In this document: piece by piece, positions 10,584 through 22,898 of the stretch
How the letters are laid out: every line of letters begins with the position of its first letter
Numbering within the stretch: the stretch's first letter is position 1
Assembly (NCBI GenBank): GCA_016584495.1
Contig: WAID01000007.1
Coordinates: 661,001-725,000 of the forward strand
Length of the DNA: 64,000 nt
Direction of reading: 5' to 3'
Source: Celoporthe dispersa
Taxonomy: Eukaryota > Ascomycota > Sordariomycetes > Diaporthales > Cryphonectriaceae
Translations under genes and position numbers: made by a program
Notes under the pieces: model-generated
What the model was told of the DNA's origin: nothing
Seen by the model: the letters and a program-made list of their open reading frames with translations, nothing else
Databases searched by the model: none

Positions 10584-13500
10584 GAGAGCACCGTGGGCCT
10601 GCTCTACAGCATAGAGTCAGGGTAGAAACGCCTGCATAGAGCCGTATATCTCTGAAGATGCTGTCCAGGTTTCGATCGAGGCTGCGGCACCAAGCACCCA
10701 CTTTATTGTGTGGCCATTGGGCATCGAACTAATATACTGTCTCGTCAATATCATGAGTCCTGCCAGTGTGTGCCGTCCTGGATCTCAGAGCGGCCTGCAA
10801 CAACACACAAAAAGTAATCAACATGTCGCGAGAACTTGTGAATCGTGTTGGCCCAGCACAATATTATCGTGTAGATAAAGAAGGATACCGTGCCGCACCC
10901 CTCGATAGCCAAAAGAGTATCAGATAGACCACCACCAACATATCAGGTCGGCTGCCGATGGAGGATCACGGTCCCTTTTCTTGAGTATCACACCACAAGG
11001 CCGCCTTGTGGTTTAGGCACACCCTCCTCCGCTCGGCAGGAAGACGGTGACACAATCAGGGAATAATATGCAGACAACACGGACAGAGGAACGATGAGCA
11101 GACGTGGAGCATGAAAGGAAGTAGCAAGACTAACCAACTGAGCCAGTAATAGTCCTCGAAGGTGTGTCTTTGTCCCCTTCACTGGATGAAAGGGGGCCGG
11201 ACGATATTGTGGTGAGAGGGGAGAAGAAAACGAGTGGAAGATCCGGGTGCGGCTGCGTTCAGATCAGGAAGAAATGATTGTGTCGTGAAGAGGTTCGACC
11301 TTGGGCCCGGCACAGCAGTGGTTCTCCAGGGCAGGACAGGGCAGGGCAAGGTGCCTCTATTAGACCTTTCCAACCATCTGAGGTGGCGAGGCGAGCGATG
11401 TATAATCAACCACCTGCGTAAGCCGTGTAAGTGTCATATAAGGTTGGGTATAACAAGTAAGAGCCTGACAGGGTCGACCCGGGCACCGAAGTGGTGTCGA
11501 GGAGGAGGAGGAACTACTTAGTATCCCACACACCTTCCAGCCTGCCACAGCACGCACGGTGGGTGTGAAGCCGGGCAGGTCGGTGTGTTTTGGGGGGGAG
11601 CGTTGGCTCTGAACAGTATAAGTATCCTGCGTGAGGAAGGGAGAGGGAGGGGCAAGCACCATCAGCCAAGTCCTTTGGCTGTTTCAATAGAGGGGAGCTC
11701 GCGAGGTGGTGCGGCGGTGGGGAACCCTGTGGGATGCCCCCTGTATCGTAGTGCTATGTACTGTGTGCGTATCGTGCCTGCTATTATAGCGCCACACAGT
11801 ACCTGGCAAGTACCATAACGCTACCACACCTAGTATTGTTAGATTAACGCCGCTAACAGGTATGGAATTCTCCTTCCAGTCTAGCGGCAGGGCCAGGGAA
11901 TAAGATATTCTCTCACGCTCGTGCTGTCAAACCAGATCCGACCGGCTTCTGGTTGTTGCTATCGGTATCCAATGAGGCTTTGGGTGCTCTGGTGGGTGGC
12001 AGCTCTCACATTGCCACCAGTCTGATCTCTTGATGGGCAGAAATTCGGTTTCTCTTCTACCTCCAAAGCAGCACCACGGGTCGGCCTTGTACATCCCCTG
12101 TAAAATGTGTCCAGAGGTAGAAACGATGAAGCCGTTTATCCTAAGCCGGCACAGACCCTCTCTGACGCGTGAAGGATTGACAAATAGCAAGGATAGACCT
12201 GGGTCCCTTTGAATGGACCCCCCCCCGGCGATCCGATCAGAGAGGCGTAAGTCTCTCGCACCCGTGAGATGGCTTGCGGTCGGTCGGTTCCACAACACCT
12301 CAGGGCCCAGATGCGAGACTTGCACCGAACAATCCTCAATCCGACTTGTCGAGACCGTCATTGCATTCCCCCTTGGGCACGACCCGTCCTCTCGCCCGCC
12401 ACTACAGCTCCTGAGAATACCCCATTTGGGCCTGTGGCTTGATGACTGAGGGTGTTCAGGGGAGCCAATGTCTGCCTCTGCCTGAGGGATCTGGAGCATG
12501 CAGGTCGGTGACAAGCTGGTGGGCTAGCTGCTTCGGTCAAAGACCGCCGAGGATGCCAGGTATAGGCGGTGCCAGGTGGCATCGCATCCGCGCCGTGTGC
12601 CAGCAGCAGCTAGATCAGCTGGCAGGTGGAAGTGCCTGCAGCTGAGGTCGCATATGTAATTTTAATGCCACGGCCAATGGCAGACTCCAGTGACAACTCG
12701 AGCCTTTTTTTCTTTTTTTTTTCTTGCTTCCTCTCTGCAACCCCGCTGTATGTCATGCGGGACACGTCCCACGACCCAGATTGGGAACACCGATGCGAGG
12801 GGCCCAAGCAGCAGGAGCAGCAGTAGTATTGGAGCGCAATATCAAAAAAAAGATAATAGTACCGCCGAGATGGTGGAGCAGCGGATCTCTCTGTGTGGCT
12901 CTTTGCAGCCTCGACCGGGAGGGTGTGCGTCAGATGCGAGGGGCCCTCGTGGTGCCTGACCGGATGTTGCTGCTGGTGGATGGGTAATGAGGAGCCTGAA
13001 GATTCAGCCTGCACGTACGGAGCAGCTGCAGAGAGAGTGTGTGAACCGCCCCGTTGCAGGTACGCCAGCCACGCACGCCGCTGCACCAGCCAACAGCCTC
13101 ATTCACCGACTACCCACCTCCCATGTATTTACGTAGTATATGATAGCTCACAGATCACGCCGTGGCCGGAGAAAGCTGCGAGGCGAGCCCAGCTTGGCTG
13201 TCGTCTATGCCTCAGACATCAGCCGCATTCGGTCTGACGGCAGGAAGACCACCGCACTTCTCACAAAGAAGCCCCAGCCATAACCATCCAGGCGGCTTGA
13301 TGCTGCTGTTGGGACAAGGTGACTCCTTCCTCCTCATCAGAGAAAACAGGTATGTGTGCGCATGGACAATGGCGGTGACCAGGTAGCGGAAACGACTGAA
13401 GCCATCGCCTAGCCTTCAATGCGCCGTGCCATCTGCTTCCTCTCCTGATGATGCCAGATGAGGTAAGGGGACAGCCCTCTGTTCGTGACCGGACGGGATA

Positions 13501-13858
13501 ACCTGGGCAGAAAGAAGCTCGGATCGGCCTCTGCCGTCCTAAGGGGAGGATACCAAGAGTCCCGAGGATAACCCTCCCTCGCGGAATGTGGATAGGAAGG
13601 CGGTCCACATGGCCGATTTCTCCGCACACAACTCCGTGGTAGCGTGTTTTACAAGGAGGAGTACTGCTGCACGGTGGGCTAACGGCGCCTGGGGCTCTCC
13701 AAGATGGCTGACTCGAGGGATGTGAATCCTTTACGCGCAGCCGAGCCCAAGGTTGGAAAGGAGTACATCCTGACTTGAATACCGAGACAGCCGACCTGCA
13801 TTCGTGGACGGCGGCTATTGGGCGCGACCGTTGGGATTTTTCTCGTATCCAGAACTCT

Positions 13859-13897
13859 GTGTATGTGTGTGGGTGTGGGTGTGCGTGGGTGTGTGTT
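13859..13897. repeat. Imperfect (GT)n tract
   Basis: A degenerate GT/GGGT-rich stretch lies in the gene desert. Confidence 0.8.
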
Positions 13898-15040
13898 GCT
13901 CAGGCTGGTAAAATAGTACACACATGATGCGTGGTGATTGATGTGTCGATCCCCCGAGGGAGACGAGCTGCAGCTTGCTGCAAGGTACGGTGTGTACGGC
14001 ATGGGAGCTCGGTCTGGACAGCCCCCTCCCTCCCTCCCGAACCAAGGTCGATCGGTGCTGACCATTGTCTGGAGATAGGGCCTCGGAGTCCCGCATTCCC
14101 AAGATAGGTCGTGGTGGTGTTCACGATGACTGCGATGATTCAGGAACCAAAAGTACGGAGCCACTGGGTTGTGGGCCGTGCCTTGGTCTGGCTCCGAAGC
14201 TACTCTGGACAGAGTAGAGAGGGCCGAGGGTGGTCGCAGTATGAGTTGCGTAGAGGTTGCCAAGATGAGCGGCGTGTGCAGCTGCACGGGTTGTGGCAGG
14301 CATCACATGAGGGTCTAAATGTAACGCTGGTCTGGTCTCGAGAGAAAGAGATATGGAGAAAGTCTGGTACGCCCGCTTGAGGGCCTCGTTACTCTGCACA
14401 GCTATAGTGGCAGGCGAGGAGGCAGCCGGCAAGTCAGTCAGTCACTATCCACCACCAAAACAAAATATGATCGTCATTGATATTCTATGATACGACTTGC
14501 CGTCGGAACAACGTGCTCTGGGAGTCTGGTACGTTCCATCGGACACCAGAACTCACATCGATAGTACGAATTTTCACGCACTGGTGTGGTTGGAAGCCGT
14601 GATGATGAACGGTGGTGGCGGAAAGTCACTAACTCCAGAGTAGGAACCTTCCGGTGGTGCTGTGGTAGAGCCTGGAGGCCCACTGCGTTCCTGAGCACAG
14701 GCCACAACACAGAGGCAGTAGCAGCAGCCGGCAGGGTCCAGGGTCATTTAGAGACAGCGGATGAAGCAGGCACGGCAGGGACAGGGCGCCATGGAACTTC
14801 CCGCTATCAAAAGACCCTGGACCTTGGCTCCACCTCCCATCCTCGAATGACCACGGTCTTGCACACATCTTCAACTTGAGACCTCGACCAGACGGCAGAC
14901 ACATCCGCCGCACCATCACAGTGCCGCCCCAACTTGTGCCGTGCCGTGCTGTCAATCTCCGTGTGTCTGAGCAAGATCAGATCGTGCATGGCATAACCGT
15001 GGTGACACACAGGCGGCACGCAGACGAGCTTGGGATTTGG

Positions 15041-15062
15041 CGTGTGTGTGTGTGTGTGTGTG
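15041..15062. repeat. (GT)n microsatellite followed by T-rich run
   Basis: A perfect GT dinucleotide run is followed by a T-rich tract at about 15064-15080. Confidence 0.9.
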
Positions 15063-18000
15063 GTCTTTTTTTTTCTTTTTCCCCCGAGGTTGTTCACTTT
15101 TTCTTTTCCTGTCGACGCAACAGTCTTTAGATGAGACGGCCACGCCAGTTTCTTTTTTGGTTTGTTTCTTCTTTCATCTCTGGGACATGCGGTGTGTCTC
15201 GTCTTGACTTTGGAGATGAGATGAGATCAGATGAGATCACGAGTCCTTTTTTTGATTGTTATTGACTCCGCCGCGTTGAAACGATCTTACGTCTGCGGGC
15301 CGCGTTTCGGCGAGCGGGGGTTGAATCGCAAGACGGCACTCGCCCAACCGAGGACGACCAGGGTCACGATAACGCGGTGAGCAGCACAGCAGAGCAGCAC
15401 GCCATTCCCCTCTCCAAGGGCATGTCGACCCGAGGGGTCCATGAGTAGGGATCAAGTTTATCCCACACTGACTGGCCCTTCATCAATCTGGAACCTATCG
15501 CAGACTTTTCTGTTCCGGCCGATGGAGAAAATTTATCAGACCAGGGGTAGGTCCAGGTGGCCACCTGCCAGGCTCCTCACCCAGTGTTCTGATACCATGG
15601 CGTGTCTGGCGCTCTCCTCTCATGATGGCCGGCAAAACCTGGGTCAAGGTCTTGCAAAGTCTGGTACAGAGCTGGGCTCCCACGCAGCCCGTCAACTCGA
15701 CCCGCCTGCGGTACGCACCCGCTGTCAGTGCGATCGGTCCACTGCTCGTGATCCCCAGGGTCGCCACGCGCCCAGGCTGGGCATGCAAGATACACTTTTC
15801 GCCCAGGTGTTTCCGTCTGGTACTACGGTACATTTTCGACGGACTTTTGTGGCAAGGCACTAAACAGAAGAGCAAGTAAAACCGCCCGGGCTCTGCAACC
15901 CTTCCATCGCGCGCTGGGGGCCGTGAGCCCTGTCAACCACTACAGTATAACTCCAAAGTCAGGCTGACACAGCTATTCTACCGGAGAGATGCCGTATGGT
16001 ATAGCCAGAATCCTTCGCTCTCAGGGGCGAGGCCTTCAATCGACAAGTCGGTTCCGAGCGCCTCTCACGAGCAACTTTTGTTTTTTTTATAGAAGAAATG
16101 GACCAGCCATACTCACTTCGCACGACCACGATAAGAGCCTGCATACAACAACAAACTACAACTACTGCAGTAGAATGCGCTGCACGAGGCGGCATGCGGC
16201 CCACATCCTGCATAAGCACCAATGCAGGGCCGAAACAGGCGCTGAAGGGCTGGTGCCAGGCACGCTACAGGCAGTATCGCTGTTGAAGACTGCCTCTAAA
16301 CCTTGTACTGTAGTGTATTCTGTGGCTACTTACTCATGAACCCGCTCTCCTGGGTCCAGGATCTGGCAATTCCTCCAGCATACACATCGTCACCACCGTG
16401 TTGTATTACACACGAAGAAAATCCTCACATGTTCACCGCTCTTTCTTGGTTTCCCTCAAGTTCAATTTCCATCAAACGTTCTAGACACTTGAATCTGACC
16501 TTCTCCTTTTTGAAAATAGACGGATGACAGGACAGAACAGGGGGAACGACACCAAAGAAGTCTGCTGCTCGGGAATTTCTTTTCCTTTTTTTTTTTTTCC
16601 AGACGGATTACATGATCTGATTCGACCAGCCCGAGGCAGCCGGCGGACTGCTCGATATCGCCGCCAGGTCACCCTCCGCGGCCAATGATGATCATGGTGT
16701 GGTGGCACACCACCTGATGATGGTGGTCTCGCAGGCTTCGAATCAGACACAACGCCACGCTTCATCCCATCACGTGCTGGGCGGGGCATGAGAGTAATCC
16801 TACCCTCAGCTTTCGCCAAGGCACCACCTGCAGAAGTTAGCGCATGACGGCCCAGAGACTATGCAAGGTACGGACTTGGGGAGAACCAAGTTTCTTTCTC
16901 AGCTGGCGATGGCCGCCCGTGGCCCCCCCTCCGGACCCTTCACACACACACACGTGTCTTGCGGGACTGCTGTGTCGTCCAGATTGGTTCCGAACTTCAA
17001 GGATTTCCAGAGCAGATGCCGGAGAAGCAATACCACGTTGCGGCCAAATCTGTCAATGCCGGTTATATCGGCCTTTGACTAATGGTCTAGGGCTTAAGAC
17101 CATGAAAGAAGGTTAAACTTGATGAGACGATATTATAGCACACGGAGAGAGGCCTTATTGGCGTGTGAGATAGAGCCCGTCCCGCTGGTCTGGTTGGGAG
17201 GAGTCGTCCCTCGTCTAGCTCGTCATGCTGCTGCTGCGAGCAACAGACGACGACACCACCACCACACCGAAAAGGTGGCACACCCCTCTCCTCCTCCCCC
17301 CTCACTCAGCACTACAGAGTGCCCTGCAACGACCACAGATGTCACGAGCCGTGCCCCTGATCCAGACCCAACAGGCGGGTAGAGAGAGCCTGGACTCGCC
17401 TTCCGAGCATCCTGGGCGAGATCCGGGAGGACGACGGTGCCCTTTGGTGTCATAGCATCGTGACCTCAAGCCAGGAACCGCAGGTCTCAGAGGATCGCCC
17501 ACACACCCCAACTGTCGGGTCGGGATGGCTCTTCGCCCACCTATCTACGCAAGGCCGGATCAGGAAGGAGGTTCACCCTCTACGCGCTGCAGGCCTCTGG
17601 GTCCCTCCCCGCCCAGACCTCAATAGAAGCTGCTGCGGGGAGTAGATGACCTGTGGCAGAATTCCAACGGACACATCTCCTTCCGAGCCTTGAGAGTATT
17701 TGTCCGGGGGGGTGGGTCGGCGAGGGGGCAGGCAAGCGCAAAGGACACCTGAATTTTGATCCCTTGGGAGTCACTCGACGAGTCGGCGCGGAGGTTTCTC
17801 GGCCGACACTCTGATGCCGTGCTCCTTTTTCCATCCGGGCCCCCGGAAAATTTGTGTCATGTGGTGGGCATCGACCTGGTTTCTTCGGTGCCCGAACCCG
17901 GACGAAACATGGCTGCGACGACCGCCAACGCGCCATCAGGTTGGCTCTTTACATCATCGTGTGTAAGTCTTCGTCTCGCATCGTGCACGGGGGGTCGGTG

Positions 18001-19918
18001 TGTGTGTTCACCGAGGGGGGTTGCCTCTGTCTGTAGGGGTCTCGATTCGCAACTGGCCCTCCGATCGGGCAGCGTCGGCCAGGGGGTCAGGTGAAGATTT
18101 TCTTGATCTCGAAAGGCCCGGGGAGGGGGAGGGGGGCTCATTTTGGACAAGCAACCTATCACGATGCCTCCTGGGCTCGTAACCGGGTTGAAAGCAGCCT
18201 TGGCTGCATGTTTTTTTTTTTTTACTCTCTGTCTCTCTCTTTCCCTGTGACCCCCCGGAGAAAACAACCGTCAAGTGCGGTGAAACGACAGTTCCTACAG
18301 TCTCGGTTTTGAGCGGGAGGTGTGGTGGTGGTGGGTGCTACTGTGATCTGCGTTTGCCATCTCCCCGGCGAGGCGGTGCCCCTCCTGTCCTCCACATCTT
18401 CTGGATACGGTGGACGATCTCAGCAGGCTCAGCTGTTCTTGCATCTCGTCGCATCGTCGGAGCTCCGACCAGGCGGATGTTACTCCTCACCACCGCCCTC
18501 TCAGAGTCTTTCCCGAGCGTTCGGGGAAGAGATGGGCTGGTGGTGAATGCCAAGTAGTGAGATTGAGGGCTCGCAAACTGTTCTCATCCCAAAGTACCCC
18601 AAGTCTCCCAAGACGAGTTCTCAAAAGGTCCTATTCCTGGACTGCTTTCTCTCCCTTTTCCTACCAGGTCTTCATACCTTCATCGGTGGAGCTGCGGCGG
18701 CTCGACCGCCCAGCCGCGCCGCCCGGTTTGATTCACACCACCATGCCGCACGCGTGCGCCGCCAGTCCACCCTCAAACTCGGTGCTGACAGGCGTGGTGG
18801 CAGACGAGGGAGAAGGGTGGTTCTGAGCCTGCCATTTTCTTGAGGTGGGAGGGAGGACCTTGAGGGCGAGAAGAAGACCTGGAGACACCACCATCTTGGG
18901 CCACGGGGCCAGGTTCACGATAGATGTAGGCGATCAAAATTTCTTCTCAACCGGTTCTCAGGCTTGGGGAAGTGGTGGTGTAGGAGGAGGAGGGGGCAAG
19001 GGGGGAGTGGCGTAGGGTGGGCTAGGTGAGCCAGCCAGCCAGCCACGTCCACTGTGAGCAGCGGTGTCATGCGCTGAGCTGAGTGACTGCCACGGCTGAA
19101 CGGAAGCGACAGTTTGGAGAGGGGTGGGTGGGGGGTCGGCTTGGTTTTCAGGGCATCCCGTCTTGAGATATCGATCGTCATGGATCTGATCGAAGCTGTC
19201 TGGAAGGACGAAGGGGAACGCCAAGTGGCCTCCGTCTACATTCATTCAAGCCACCCACCATGACAACTTGATCGGGCCGGGAGGCCTTCAGAGAGGCTTT
19301 GCTAGAGTTGTCCGCTCCTAGACGTCTTTTGCAGGCGACGTGCATCAAGTTACGCTACTCATGCGAACATGGCAGCTCTCAAAGTCTGAGGCTGCTTTAG
19401 CTCGTGGCAGACAGTCGCATTCTTGCAACTCGAGCGCTGGTCGATTTTAGTTTGTAGACGCCATCTCAGATCATCCCAAAGAAGCCTTGTCAAAAAAATT
19501 GTTGTGCCTTATCGTTATTCCGTGTTGCCTTAAGATGAGCTCCGAAGTTACATATTAGCCACACCTAGGAACACGCCCGCAGTCTATAGAGCAGGACCAG
19601 AACCACCAACACCAGACTTTGTCGCAGGCACTTTTCTTTGTGGAATAGCTCCGCAGGTAGAGGAACCAAGCCAGATGCCCTCAAGCGCATCGGAAACGAA
19701 CCAACAACAAGAAAAGAAGGAGAATTCCCAGAGGTAAATGGAGAGCCCCGAAGCGGCGAGGCGAAGAGTTGTACGCAGGCCAGCCAGTTTCCCAGCTCAA
19801 AACGAGAACTACGACCCCAACACAGAGGGATCTTATCAGAACGGCGCAGGGCAGGACACCAGAGACGTAAGAGGAGGGCCCATCCCATGGTACAGAAGAA
19901 TGACAGCATGCGTGTGCC

Positions 19919-21294
19919 TCACGAGCTCAGCAGATCCCGCACGCTCATCCCCCTCGCCGGCCCACCAGCGTTCGTCTCGCCGCTCCGGCCGGATACCGTT
20001 CCCCTGCGGTCGGTATTTAGCATCAGCAGCGCGGCAGTGGCCTCCTGGTCCAGGTCTCGCTCCTCCCGCAGCGGTCCCAGCGCGGGGCTCGTGAGCGTCG
20101 AGCCCGCGGCGGAGTGGTTGCTCGGCGCGTAGTTTGGCATTCCCCACCCAGGCCCAACGGCAGGTGACGTCGTCGCGCTGTGGAAGCTGTAGTGCCTGTG
20201 GTGCTCGTAGGCTGGCACACCAGTCGAGATGAAGGCGTACGAGTCGTGTCGGCGGCGGTGAGCGGCTGGCGAGATGTCGTCCTGCTGGTCTGCTCGTGCA
20301 GATAATATGGGGGTGTGGTTGGATACGGTAGAGGGGAAGGAAGGTGGGCATGCGGTGGACGTAGGGGAGTGTGCGAGATCAGAACCTGTCATCTCGACAT
20401 CCGGCGATTGTTCCTCCTCGGCGCTGGCATGTTGCTGCTGTTGTTGGTCCGGCTGGTCGGGGCTATACGGATCCCGCTCAGAGCCGCTGGCCGTCTCGAC
20501 AGGAGGCCGGGGCTCCCTCTGCGCCTTCAGCTTCTCGATACAGTCCTGCAGGTACCGGACATATTCGATCGACGCCTACGACAGTCAGCCATAAGGATTG
20601 TGATGAGGCGTTGGTCGGGGTTCACCAAACTCACCTGAAGTATAGCCAACTTATGCATCTCCCCCTCACACGCCGGTATCATACCCTTCAGCACGGCGAA
20701 CTCCTCGTTCATCTTAGACCTCCGCCTCCTCTCGATCAAACTGTGCGCTGTCTTCCTCGCGATCTTCCGTCCAGCGGCACTTGTCGCGGACGGCTGCTTC
20801 TTCTTTGACGTCCCGGCCTCGCCCGCCTTCGGCGTAGCAGTGGCAGCGGCGGCTTTCCTGCCTGGGCCCCTGCCACTACCTGTCGCCGGTGCAGGCTCGG
20901 GTGCTTGCTTCTTGTTCTTCTCCTCCAGCGCGCGGGGCTTCATCTGGATGATCTTGCGGGACCTCGCAGGGGGAGGCGGCAGCGCGAACGAGGAGGCGGC
21001 CTCCCTGGCGGTGGTAGTGGCGGCAGACGACCGTCTCCTTGCCTTGACGGCCTCGCTGGCCTGTATGGGGTAAGCCTTCTTGGGGGAAGCCAGGGACACA
21101 GGCGACTCTGGGGTGCCCATCTTGGTGCCACGCATGTCCTCGCCCTCAGGACCGGCTGGCCGGCCTGCCTCGCTCATCATGGCCGCCGGTGGCAGCTCGA
21201 AGGCCATCTGCAGGGAGGAAAGCTGCTTGGTCCCATCCTTGCCATGGATGTCTGTTGACGAGGCTGGCGTCGGGGGCAAAGCCGTTCGGGGCAT
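19919..21294 (-). CDS. bHLH transcription factor
   Basis: Nuclear DNA-binding regulator of the basic helix-loop-helix class. Two exons, 20635-21294 and 19919-20575, are joined across a 59-nt intron (donor GTGAGT, acceptor CGTAG), giving 438 residues. The start is the ATG at 21294; the frame extends upstream only to a TTG. Residues 1-170 are Pro/Ala/Ser/Lys-rich. The basic region and helix 1 (RKTAHSLIERRRRSKMNEEF, about 177-196) carry the His-Glu-Arg E-box contact pattern. The loop and helix 2 follow (MHKLAILQASIEYVRYLQDC) and span the exon junction. The C-terminal half is disordered, His/Ser/Pro-rich, and ends in VRDLLSS. Related Pezizomycotina proteins are annotated only as HLH transcription factors. 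It lacks the Tyr of SREBP-type basic regions and differs from Pho4/NUC-1. The target pathway cannot be told from the sequence. Confidence 0.92.
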
Positions 21295-22898
21295 GTCTTG
21301 CTGCTCCTGCTGGCCACGTGTAGTGAGGATCTTCAGTCGACGAAGCAGAGACGATGTCGTCAAGGAGCGTTGATGTTGTTGTCAACGGCGCCAGTCTCGT
21401 GGTAGGACGCTGACGTTATGCTGGGTCGTCAATTTCTGGTGAGGACCATGTAGAGTGTCGCGACGTGATGCGTGGAGACCAGAGACAGAGGAGAAGGCGA
21501 GGGACGGCTCGATGCTCCTCCTGGGTCGTCGTCACGTTGCGTTGCGTTGTGTGGCTGTGTAACAAAATGTCACGAGGCCTGAGGTCACAATACAACAACG
21601 CCTAAAGCAGAACGAGGCACGTCTACCAACGCAAAGGAGATGGATGAGTGAGACCTGAGAAGAGGGAGAGGGAGGAAGAGGAGAGGAAGAGCAAGTCAGA
21701 CTGGACTTGACGATAATCAGGAAGGACAGCAGCTAGAAAGAACCACCCATGTGACTTCCTTTACTATCCTGAAGGAGGGGGGGAAAGACAAAAAAGAAAA
21801 AACGGCACCGGTAACACCCAGGTTAGCTTGACAACACGACCCTTCCCCCAATGGGCTCCAACTTAAAAAGAGTCTTGACCTATCATTCTTTTTTTTTGTC
21901 TTTTTTGTCCGTCGCCCTTGATCCTGTTATCACCCTCGTGGTGAGGATTCTTGGGTGAGGAAGGAGAGGGAGAGAGAGAAGAAGGTGGTCGTTCCCGGCA
22001 AGTGCTCGTGTGAGCAGCAGCGAATAGGCGTCGAGCATGACGCCTCGTGGTGTCGAGGCGGCGTTGAGAATGGAGCCACCCTGATCCCTGACGCACGAGG
22101 TCAATCGCTCCTACTACCCACCGCGCATAGTACTACACAGTACACCCCACGGTACTCTAACGCTCTTAGTACAGCATAAGTTATGCTATGACCATAGTAG
22201 TGCTCCCACCTTGCCTACTCAACTCTAGCCACTGCCGCTCGGTGTTACTTTGTACGGAAATGCGTAAGTCGAGGAACGTGGGGAGAGTTTCGATTGAGGT
22301 GAGGGGGTTTTGGTTTGTATTTTTGTTTTTTGGGTCCTCAGCAGCCCTCTCGCTCAATTCCTCAATCAGAAGAGATCATTTGATGCCTACGAAAGCAGCT
22401 CACATGTTCTAGAGTGTGAGGGAGAGGCTGGGGATCGGTCTTCTTACGCCGTTTTGCCTTCAGAGTATACAAGTAGCGTATATCACCACCACCACCACCA
22501 GGCTTCCTGGATCAGCATGCAATTTAGGGTCTGACAGGCGGACACACATATACTACTACATGGTAAGTACTGAGCACTTGAGGCATGATGCGTATCAAGA
22601 TGAACATTGGCTGGCTGGCGGATTCGGACAGGGCCGCTTGTCCAAGCTTCCTGGCCTGAGAGGTGCCCACGTGCTCACCTGCAGAGGAGCAAGACCCTGG
22701 GTCCCTCCACGGCCGTGACACTGCTCACGTGCTGCAAGCTTTACCCCGGAGCGTCTCAGCTTCATGCCGTTATTTCGCTGTACCGCGGTGCTGTTCTGCT
22801 TGTAAGAGGGAACCCAGGTCATCTGTACCGTTGGTGGCTGTCACATGCCAACGAGGAGCCTTGAACTGCAAAACACCCCGCCGCATCTCAAAATTATC
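21295..22898. promoter_or_regulatory. Upstream region of the bHLH gene (1.6 kb, no gene seen)
   Basis: Located between the bHLH start and the 3' end of the P5CDH gene. It is purine-rich around 21640-21740. A palindrome AGCATAAGTTATGCT lies at about 22172-22186, within a cluster of TAGTAC-like words at 22120-22200. No coding evidence. Confidence 0.45.

Larger units (their letters stand above)
10584..19918. other. Gene desert of about 9.3 kb
   Basis: No protein-coding gene could be supported on either strand. Frames are short, mutually overlapping and compositionally random, with no intron-exon chain giving a recognisable domain. The interval lies between the 5' end of the membrane protein at 10583 and the 3' end of the bHLH gene at 19919. 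It holds GT microsatellites near 13.87 kb and 15.05 kb, scattered T-runs and local palindromes. Long leaders, non-coding transcripts or a missed small multi-exon gene remain possible. Confidence 0.5.

Noticed and set aside
11285..11305. GGTTCGACC word, possible tRNA B-box
   Set aside because: Flanking sequence does not fold into a T-arm and no A-box was found upstream.
11927..12514. 195-codon minus-strand frame in the desert
   Set aside because: Similar-size frames lie on the other strand; no domain, no intron logic, random composition, and the start is not supported.
13679..14287. 202-codon minus-strand frame
   Set aside because: Overlaps the GT repeat and other frames; low-complexity His/Thr/Pro content comes from the repeat.
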